DNA of 9,963 bases from Paenibacillus sp. UBA6285 (lineage in GTDB: Bacteria > Bacillota > Bacilli > Paenibacillales > Paenibacillaceae): contig DJUJ01000073.1 in the NCBI GenBank assembly GCA_002438345.1, positions 9,320 through 19,282 of the forward strand. The letters run 5' to 3'. The position numbers and the translations under genes are program-made. Of this stretch, positions 5,078 to 9,963 are shown piece after piece (the first letter of the stretch is position 1; each line of letters begins with the position of its first letter). Under the pieces are notes generated by a model, which saw nothing but the letters and a program-made list of their open reading frames with translations, had not been told where the DNA came from and made no database searches.

Positions 5078-6460
5078 TTATTTATGATTCAACTTACTAT
5101 TACGGTAGCCGTATAGAAAATAGATCAGAAGTCCAAGACCCGTCCAAATAAGAAATCCAATCCATGTCTCACTACCTAGATTATACATCAAATATCCGCA
5201 TGTCGCCGCACTTAGCAACGGAATGAAAGGTACCCAAGGTACCCTGAAACCTCTTTTCATGTTGGGATGAATAACCCGCAGGGCAATTACACCCAAAGAA
5301 ACAACAAAAAAGGCAAACAGTGTTCCAATGCTTGTTAAGTTAGCCAAGCGATCCAAAGGTATAAAGCCTGTTAATACAGCTATAATGATGCCTACCATCC
5401 AAGTACTTCGAATAGGCGTCTGTGTTTTAGCGTTGATCTTAGACAATCCTCGCGGCAAAAGACCATCACGAGAGATTGCAAACAACAGTCGAGTTTGACC
5501 GAACAGCATAACCAGCAGTACTGTGGTCATTCCCGCTATAGCCCCAACCGAGATCAGTCCCGCTATCATATCCTGATTTACGACACGAAGCGCATAAGAA
5601 ACGGGATCGCTAACATTGAGATCTGTATAGGGTACAATACCCGTTAATACGAGTGAAACTAGAATATACAATACAGAGCATATGGCAAGGGATGAAATAA
5701 TCCCTATAGGCAAATCGCGCTGTGGCTGCTTTACTTCTTCTGCAGCAGTCGATATCGCATCAAAGCCTATGTAGGCAAAAAACACAGTAGCTGCACCGTT
5801 AACAACGCCTTGATAGCCAAATGGTAGGAATGGAGTCCAGTTCTCTGGTTTAACATAGAAGATTCCCGTTACGATAAATAAAAGCACTACAGCTATTTTG
5901 ATAACAACCATAATTGCATTAAAGCGAGCAGTCTCTTTAGTCCCCCGTGTCAGCAAATAGGAAATTAGTAAAATGATAATTACTGCTGGTAAATTAATAA
6001 TGGTACCTGCTTCTGCATTATACGCCCCCGATAGTGCTGTAGGAATATGAATCCCAAAGCCCTTGAGAAGTCCCTGCAAATATCCTGACCACCCACTGCT
6101 TACTGCGGCCGCTGCTACGCCATATTCTAACACCAGGTCCCAGCCTAATATCCAAGCGAGCAGTTCTCCAAAGGCTACATAACTATATGCATAGGCACTC
6201 CCGGAAACAGGGATGGTCGATGCGAATTCTGAATAACAAAGAGCTGACAGCACGCACGCAAAAGCGGCTAGCAGGAATGAAATGACAAGCCCAGGTCCAG
6301 CGTGTTCTGCTGCTGCTACTCCTGTCATTACAAAAATACCAGTACCGATGATCGCCCCTACTCCTAGCATCGTAAGATCAAACGCACCAAGCGTTTTGTT
6401 TAGCTTGGTTGCACCGGAGTTTGAAGGTGCGATTAGCGGTTTTTTGCGAAATAAATCCAT
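5078..6460 (-). CDS. yfnA: APC-family amino acid permease (YfnA / cationic amino acid transporter-like)
   Basis: 460 residues with about 12 hydrophobic segments, the normal length for the CAT subgroup of the APC superfamily. The TM1 substrate-binding break GAIIGTGIF is at 35-43. The TM6-to-loop signature FFAYIGFDAISTAAEEVKQPQRDLP-type block spans 227-251, and a lysine in TM5 (K188, VVIKIAVV) sits where related bacterial transporters use one for proton coupling. The C-terminal FRVPWVPFIPLLS is also typical. It should import an amino acid by proton symport; specificity cannot be read from sequence. The closest match I recall is B. subtilis YfnA and the Geobacillus ApcT type. The start ATG has AGGAGAG 9 nt upstream. 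It is divergent from ldh and is followed 26 bases later by the propeller lipoprotein with no terminator between, so the two are probably one operon. I could not find a convincing promoter for it in 6461-6560. Confidence 0.92.
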   Translation of the reverse strand: MDLFRKKPLIAPSNSGATKLNKTLGAFDLTMLGVGAIIGTGIFVMTGVAAAEHAGPGLVISFLLAAFACVLSALCYSEFASTIPVSGSAYAYSYVAFGELLAWILGWDLVLEYGVAAAAVSSGWSGYLQGLLKGFGIHIPTALSGAYNAEAGTIINLPAVIIILLISYLLTRGTKETARFNAIMVVIKIAVVLLFIVTGIFYVKPENWTPFLPFGYQGVVNGAATVFFAYIGFDAISTAAEEVKQPQRDLPIGIISSLAICSVLYILVSLVLTGIVPYTDLNVSDPVSYALRVVNQDMIAGLISVGAIAGMTTVLLVMLFGQTRLLFAISRDGLLPRGLSKINAKTQTPIRSTWMVGIIIAVLTGFIPLDRLANLTSIGTLFAFFVVSLGVIALRVIHPNMKRGFRVPWVPFIPLLSAATCGYLMYNLGSETWIGFLIWTGLGLLIYFLYGYRNSKLNHK

Positions 6461-6556
6461 ACTTACATTCTCTCCTGTCTAGTCTTGGTGTTAAATTGAT
6501 TTGTGAATTATTATTTAGTATGCCCAAAATGGGGTAATGAATTAAATAAGACATGC

Positions 6557-6585
6557 TTGAAAACAATAACGTTAACGATTATGAT
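6557..6585 (+). promoter_or_regulatory. Sigma-A promoter of ldh
   Basis: TTGAAA (6557-6562), a 17-nt spacer and TATGAT (6580-6585) is a near-consensus promoter, giving a start of transcription near 6592 and a leader of about 40 nt. The spacer contains the overlapping palindromes TAACGTTA and CGTTAACG (6567-6577), a possible operator. A lone TTGTGAA (about 6500-6507) farther upstream resembles half of a Rex site. Confidence 0.7.
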
Positions 6586-6632
6586 GGACAAGATTAAAAG
6601 CTAAAAATTTTAAATACTGAGGAGATGAAATC

Positions 6633-7553
6633 ATGCCCCCGAAACCCAATCGTGTCGTAGTAATCGGCACTGGAGCAGTTGGTACAACAACAGCCTATAC
6701 ACTACTGCTACGGAGACGTATGCCTGAGCTCGTACTTATTGACGTTAATCAAAAGAAAGCACTTGGAGAAGCGTTGGATATGAATCACGGCATGCCTTTT
6801 GTTGGTGGTGTGAAGCTATGGGCTGGTACATATGAAGATTGCCGTGAAGCGGACATCATCATTGTAACCGCTGGTGCATCACAAAAACCGGGAGAAACCC
6901 GGATAGATCTGCTCCGTAAAAACATTTCAATTTTCAAAGATATCGTTCAAAAAATCACGAAATATAATCAACATGCGATACTACTTATTGCTACTAACCC
7001 TGTAGATATTTTGTCATATGCCACTTTGAAAATAAGCGGATTTGATCGCAGACGAGTAATCGGTTCAGGAACGGTGCTAGATAGTGCGCGGTTTCGCTAC
7101 CTGATCGGTCGCCACAAAGAAATTGATCCTCGCAGTATTCACGGACAAATTATAGGCGAACACGGAGACTCGGAGCTTCCAGTTTGGAGTCTAGCGAATG
7201 TAGCCGGGATCGATCTCGGTTTTGACGAAGCAGAACAAGATGAAATATTCCAAGATACTAAGAATGCCGCTTATGAAATTATTGATGCCAAAGGTTCAAC
7301 CTCTTACGCAATAGCACTAGCACTTGACCGTATTGTAGTCTCCATTCTGCATAATGAAGGTTCTGTGTTAAATGTTTCTACTTTATTAAATAACTATAAC
7401 GGGGTTTCGGATGTCTACCTTGGCGCCCCTTGCATCGTAGATCGTTCCGGGGTACGAGAAGTACTGGATCTTCCATTGAATGAGACAGAACAAGCTCTAT
7501 TCCAGAAATCTGCTGAGAAGCTTAAAGCTGAGATAGCTAAGCTAGAACTATAA
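6633..7553 (+). CDS. ldh: L-lactate dehydrogenase
   Basis: 306 residues, cytosolic; interconverts pyruvate and L-lactate with NADH/NAD+, regenerating NAD+ during fermentation. The Rossmann motif GTGAVG is at 12-17, with D37 binding the adenosine ribose. AGASQKPGETR (80-90) carries Q84, the residue that selects pyruvate (lactate) rather than oxaloacetate (malate), and the mobile-loop R90. N122 (ATNPVD), R153 (LDSAR) and the catalytic H177 in GEHGDSE complete the active site. R155 and H170 match the two positions that bind fructose 1,6-bisphosphate in allosteric bacterial enzymes, so activation by that sugar is likely. The length is slightly below the usual 310-320 residues, mostly from a short N-terminus. 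The ATG has GAGGAG 8 nt upstream, its own promoter at 6557-6585 and a terminator, so it is monocistronic. Confidence 0.96.
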   Translation: MPPKPNRVVVIGTGAVGTTTAYTLLLRRRMPELVLIDVNQKKALGEALDMNHGMPFVGGVKLWAGTYEDCREADIIIVTAGASQKPGETRIDLLRKNISIFKDIVQKITKYNQHAILLIATNPVDILSYATLKISGFDRRRVIGSGTVLDSARFRYLIGRHKEIDPRSIHGQIIGEHGDSELPVWSLANVAGIDLGFDEAEQDEIFQDTKNAAYEIIDAKGSTSYAIALALDRIVVSILHNEGSVLNVSTLLNNYNGVSDVYLGAPCIVDRSGVREVLDLPLNETEQALFQKSAEKLKAEIAKLEL

Positions 7554-7569
7554 GCAAGTGAAGAATTGC

Positions 7570-7616
7570 GGCTGTCCCGAATGTCATGAATCATGGCTGG
7601 GGATAGCCCTTTTTTA
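7570..7616 (+). terminator. Terminator of ldh
   Basis: GGCTGTCCC (7570-7578) pairs with GGGATAGCC (7600-7608) with one G-U pair, followed by CTTTTTT. It starts 17 bases after the ldh stop. On the opposite strand no T-run follows the stem, so it probably does not end transcription coming from the minus-strand gene at 7642. Confidence 0.85.
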
Positions 7617-7641
7617 TGACAGCAGAACAGAAAATTTAGAT

Positions 7642-8061
7642 TTACTCATTATCTTGTGTAGATTCCATAAATGACTCAAATTCAGCGTCCACCTTCTTAT
7701 TTTTAAGCCGCTCAGCAACCACTTCAAACGATTCAGGCTGCAGCAGCGCAACAGGAGAGAATCCCTTGTCAAAGACGAACGAATCCCCTTCCAAAATGAC
7801 TACATACCTTCCGTTTAAGCGGGCTATATGAATTTTGTTACCAAACGCAGCCAATGGTCCTTTGATTAGCGTATCATCTAGTTTGAATTTCAACTCAATT
7901 TCAGGTTTGATTTCAATGATACGTTCCGCTGCTTCCATTACTTCGGTATGCTCCCGCTTCTCGCTGGCATCCCATAACTTCAGTTCTCTTTCCGTCTGTT
8001 GGCGCTCTTCATGACTCTCATCTGGCCACTTGGTCTCGACATAAGTTTGTACATATTCCAT
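7642..8061 (-). CDS. Surviving 139-residue C-terminal reading frame of the broken gene
   Basis: This frame is open from the ATG at 8061 and would be called a hypothetical protein by itself. It has no ribosome site before the ATG (the preceding bases are A-rich), and its in-frame upstream stop, a TGA, falls at the apparent deletion junction. Composition is strongly charged in the first half (ESHEERQQTERELKLW, helical) and strand-rich in the second. I judge it a fragment of the pseudogene at 7642-8287 and probably not translated efficiently, although coupling to the upstream TAA (8 bases before the ATG) is possible. Confidence 0.45.
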   Translation of the reverse strand: MEYVQTYVETKWPDESHEERQQTERELKLWDASEKREHTEVMEAAERIIEIKPEIELKFKLDDTLIKGPLAAFGNKIHIARLNGRYVVILEGDSFVFDKGFSPVALLQPESFEVVAERLKNKKVDAEFESFMESTQDNE

Positions 8062-8287
8062 GACTTGATTTATTTTTCAGGGGCCTTGACCAGCTCCGTG
8101 TGCGGGTTTTTCTCTACTTTTCGTTTGGCTACCCGAGTGAATTCCCCGTCTAGAAATTTCTTAATTTCACTGTACTCATACTCTTCGTCATCCAAAGTTG
8201 ATAACGCTTGTACGACTTTGAGCCTTTTTCCTCTCCACCTTCAATTTGGATCACATAAAAGGAAAGGAATTGTACTTTAAACTTCAT
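7642..8287 (-). pseudogene. Broken DUF3900-like gene: frameshift plus internal deletion
   Basis: An N-terminal piece begins at the ATG at 8287 (GGGA a few bases upstream) with MKFKVQFLSFYVIQIEGG. At about 8197-8198, after KRYQ, the natural reading moves to another frame: inserting one base in the run read TCAACTTTGG restores YQTLDDEEYEYSEIKK, continuing to NPHTELVKAPEK and a stop at 8070-8072. Without the correction translation stops at 8150-8152 after 45 residues. A third frame then carries the C-terminal piece (7642-8061), whose ELKLWDASEKRE, LKFKLDD and GRYVVILEGDSFVFDKGFSP look like the end of the same family. From memory I match both ends to DUF3900, a Bacillales protein of unknown function of roughly 350 residues. 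The two pieces total about 211, so some 140 central residues seem to be lost at the junction near 8060-8078. Upstream lies an intact recombinase, 47 bases away on the same strand. Confidence 0.7.
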
Positions 8288-8334
8288 TGCCACGTCCCTT
8301 TTCTAGTTAGCCGTTCATAGCGTAGTTCTCCCTA

Positions 8335-9240
8335 TCAAATCTGGACTTGCAATTTCGACATGGCTTCTTCCTTCTCCCGGCTCGTGATATGCGTGTAAAC
8401 CGTTGTAGTCTGAATGGAAGAGTGTCCGAGCAGTTCTTGTACCGTTCGCAGATCCGCCCCTTTTCGTAACAGCATGGTAGCGAAAGAATGTCGAAGCTTA
8501 TGGCTGGAATATGGACGACGTTGTGCAGCAGGCACATCCCTTTGGAAACGATCGAAGGTGTCCGTAGCGATTTGCTGGATGCCGCGTATGGACAACCTCC
8601 GTCCTTTTTGGGAAATGAACATTGCCTCCTCTTTACTGCGCCAAGGATTTAATCGTTCTTCTATTGCCAGATAGAGAAAAGGTACCACATCCTCTGGAAT
8701 CGGTACATTACGCCATTTACGTCCCTTACCGAACACTCGGAGTGAATGCCTTTCTACATTATAATCACATAAATTCAGCGTGTGGACTTCCCCCACCCGA
8801 AGCCCCATATAGGACATGAGCAAAAAGACTGCTAAATTACGGCCTTTATATTTTCCATCTATGGAAGACAAAAATCGCCCCAGATCACTTTCATCTAAGT
8901 AGACCGGCTCACGATTGATCTCAGTTTTAGATTTCTTGATTCCAGCTGCAGGATTGGTTAGAAGCATTTCCAGCTCAATTAATGCCTTAAAAAAACAGTT
9001 AATAGAGGCATGCTTCCGGTTACGGGTAGCATCACTTACTCCACGTTCACGGACTGAGGTAAGAAAGGAAATAACATGCAGCTTCTTCACCGTCTCTAGT
9101 TTTTTACCATTCAGACTGTCTAGAAACTGTCTTACATCTGCTAAATAGGATTTTTGCGTATAGGGAGTGTACCCGGCATCCTTCATCCAGATTAAAAAAG
9201 CCTCAAGCCCTTCTTCGTAGTCTTCACTCCACTCATTCAT
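8335..9240 (-). CDS. Tyrosine recombinase (XerC/D-like integrase)
   Basis: 301 residues, the size of Xer proteins. An N-terminal SAM-like core-binding domain covers about 6-95 ([20 protein letters not shown]). The catalytic domain from about 112 has all the conserved residues: R148 (MGLRVGEV), K172 (GKGRKWR), H247 and R250 (HKLRHSFA), H273 (LLGHSS) and the nucleophile Y282 (TTTVYTHI). It should cut and rejoin DNA through a 3'-phosphotyrosine link. The ATG has GGGAGG 9 nt upstream and an extended -10 promoter. No excisionase, phage gene or attachment-site repeat is visible here, so it looks like a stand-alone chromosomal recombinase rather than part of a prophage. It is not obviously the canonical XerC or XerD; the N-terminus differs from those I know. 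Its target is unknown. Confidence 0.9.
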   Translation of the reverse strand: MNEWSEDYEEGLEAFLIWMKDAGYTPYTQKSYLADVRQFLDSLNGKKLETVKKLHVISFLTSVRERGVSDATRNRKHASINCFFKALIELEMLLTNPAAGIKKSKTEINREPVYLDESDLGRFLSSIDGKYKGRNLAVFLLMSYMGLRVGEVHTLNLCDYNVERHSLRVFGKGRKWRNVPIPEDVVPFLYLAIEERLNPWRSKEEAMFISQKGRRLSIRGIQQIATDTFDRFQRDVPAAQRRPYSSHKLRHSFATMLLRKGADLRTVQELLGHSSIQTTTVYTHITSREKEEAMSKLQVQI

Positions 9241-9271
9241 GGCTTCGAGCCTCCCCTGATTTCGACAATCT

Positions 9272-9280
9272 ATTGTACCA
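9272..9280 (-). promoter_or_regulatory. Extended -10 promoter of the recombinase gene
   Basis: TGGTACAAT on the minus strand is a TGn extended -10 with TACAAT differing at one base from consensus. No good -35 is seen 17 nt upstream, which extended -10 promoters tolerate. It lies in the 63-base gap after the LysR-type gene, for which no terminator is visible, so read-through is also possible. Confidence 0.45.
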
Positions 9281-9303
9281 CAGAATAGCTACGAGATTTA
9301 TAT

Positions 9304-9963
9304 TTAACTTCTCCATTGTTCAGCATGCTTGTGTACGCTTGATAGAAACTCAGTAAGTACAGGCGATTTCCATTTCTTATGATGATAGGCTATTTGAGTA
9401 GCAACACGCTGCGATTCATCATTCCAATTCAATTTAGCTAGCTTGTCTTCCGCCAATTCGTTGTTCACTGTAACTAGTGGAATAAATGAGATGCCTAGAC
9501 CGGCCATAACACACTGTTTGATCGCCTCAATGCTCCAGAACTCTAGAGTTGGGTCAGGAAATACCCCGTGACTGTTCAAATGCCTTTCAAACAAAGTACG
9601 GTAGCTACAACCAGTCTCCGTATGTAGTATGGTTTCTCCCTTAAGATGAAGCGGCTCTACCTCAGAAAGGCTCAGCAAGGGGTGATCAGGTGGGGCGATC
9701 AAGGTCATTTGTTCATGTACCAGCGTTTCAATATTCAGATCTTTATCTTCTGTCTCCGGTTGTAGCAAGAAGGCCAGATCCAGTTCACCCGAACGGACTA
9801 GCTCCGTTAGCTCCCAGCATGCTGCTGGCTTCAGAAGAATTTGAACCTTTGGATACCTACCGCGGAACTCTTTGATAATGCCCGGAAGACGAAAAGCAGC
9901 CAGAGATTCAGGTGCACCAATCCGTAAAGACCCTGTTAGCTCACTCTCGGAGCGAAGAGCATC
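9304..9963 (-). CDS. LysR-family transcriptional regulator, N-terminal part outside window
   Basis: 219 residues remain, open to the window edge, so the DNA-binding helix-turn-helix (roughly the first 80 residues) lies beyond 9963. The visible part begins at the linker (ALRSESELTGSLRIGAPESLA-type start) and covers the whole effector-binding domain of the periplasmic-binding fold. ELVRSGELDLAFLLQPE marks the first subdomain, LIAPPDHPL the crossover strand, and CVMAGLGISFIPLVTV the typical second-subdomain motif. These regulators control a nearby, often divergent gene in response to a small molecule; that partner would be to the right, outside the window. An internal ATG at 9768 gives a shorter reading but is only a residue inside the domain. 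The effector cannot be predicted. Confidence 0.92.
   Translation of the reverse strand, partial: DALRSESELTGSLRIGAPESLAAFRLPGIIKEFRGRYPKVQILLKPAACWELTELVRSGELDLAFLLQPETEDKDLNIETLVHEQMTLIAPPDHPLLSLSEVEPLHLKGETILHTETGCSYRTLFERHLNSHGVFPDPTLEFWSIEAIKQCVMAGLGISFIPLVTVNNELAEDKLAKLNWNDESQRVATQIAYHHKKWKSPVLTEFLSSVHKHAEQWRS

Noticed and set aside
6498..6516. Rex-like site TTGTGAA upstream of ldh
   Set aside because: Only the left half matches; the right half (ATTATTTAG instead of TTCACAA) does not, and it lies about 50 bases before the -35.
6564..6577. CcpA cre-like site in the ldh promoter
   Set aside because: The central ACGTT fits but three conserved outer positions fail, so it is no better than chance.
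3713..7578. Shared GCTGTCCC at 3713-3720 and 7571-7578 as a repeat element
   Set aside because: Both copies are arms of rho-independent terminators, where such GC-rich stems recur; the flanks differ.
8307..8537. 76-codon minus-strand frame
   Set aside because: It overlaps the C-terminal catalytic half of the recombinase in another frame and has no family-like motif.

Overview
The window looks like chromosomal DNA from an endospore-forming Firmicute of the Bacillaceae/Paenibacillaceae, most likely Paenibacillus. The evidence is the cwlJ-gerQ spore germination pair, the moderate AT-richness, strong AGGAGG-type ribosome sites, TTG/GTG starts, a sigma-E-like promoter and a remnant of what I recognise as a Bacillales-specific DUF3900 gene. 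Genus is inferred. Apart from ldh, every gene lies on the minus strand.

Layout by position: (1) 1-1271, a CNNM/CorC-type (DUF21 plus CBS) membrane protein missing only its last residues. It has a long leader of about 150 nt holding two hairpins, one of which lies between a strong Shine-Dalgarno and the TTG start. (2) 1537-2645, the cwlJ-gerQ spore operon with sigma-E-like promoter and terminator. (3) 2707-3332, a DUF2500 membrane protein between two strong terminators. (4) 3356-3635, a 58-residue cysteine-rich protein whose promoter carries a perfect TGTGA-N6-TCACA (FNR/CRP-family) palindrome at the class II activator position. (5) 3703-6460, a two-gene operon: a YfnA-like APC amino acid permease followed by a lipoprotein with seven Asp-box repeats, probably a secreted seven-bladed propeller. 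(6) 6557-7616, L-lactate dehydrogenase on the plus strand with its own sigma-A promoter and terminator. (7) 7642-8287, a decayed gene that reads as DUF3900 with one frameshift and a large internal deletion. (8) 8335-9280, an intact tyrosine recombinase. (9) 9304-9963, the C-terminal part of a LysR-type regulator running off the window.

Functionally this is mostly housekeeping and sporulation DNA, not an island. CwlJ and GerQ act together on the spore cortex. The permease and the propeller lipoprotein are probably co-expressed at the membrane. ldh and the possibly FNR-controlled cysteine-rich protein both suggest low-oxygen physiology, though no shared regulatory site was found. I saw no CRISPR array, transposon, tRNA, rRNA or convincing new multi-gene system. 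The best leads are the FNR-like promoter with its unknown small protein, the broken DUF3900 gene beside an intact recombinase, and the hairpin-spaced TTG start of the CNNM gene.
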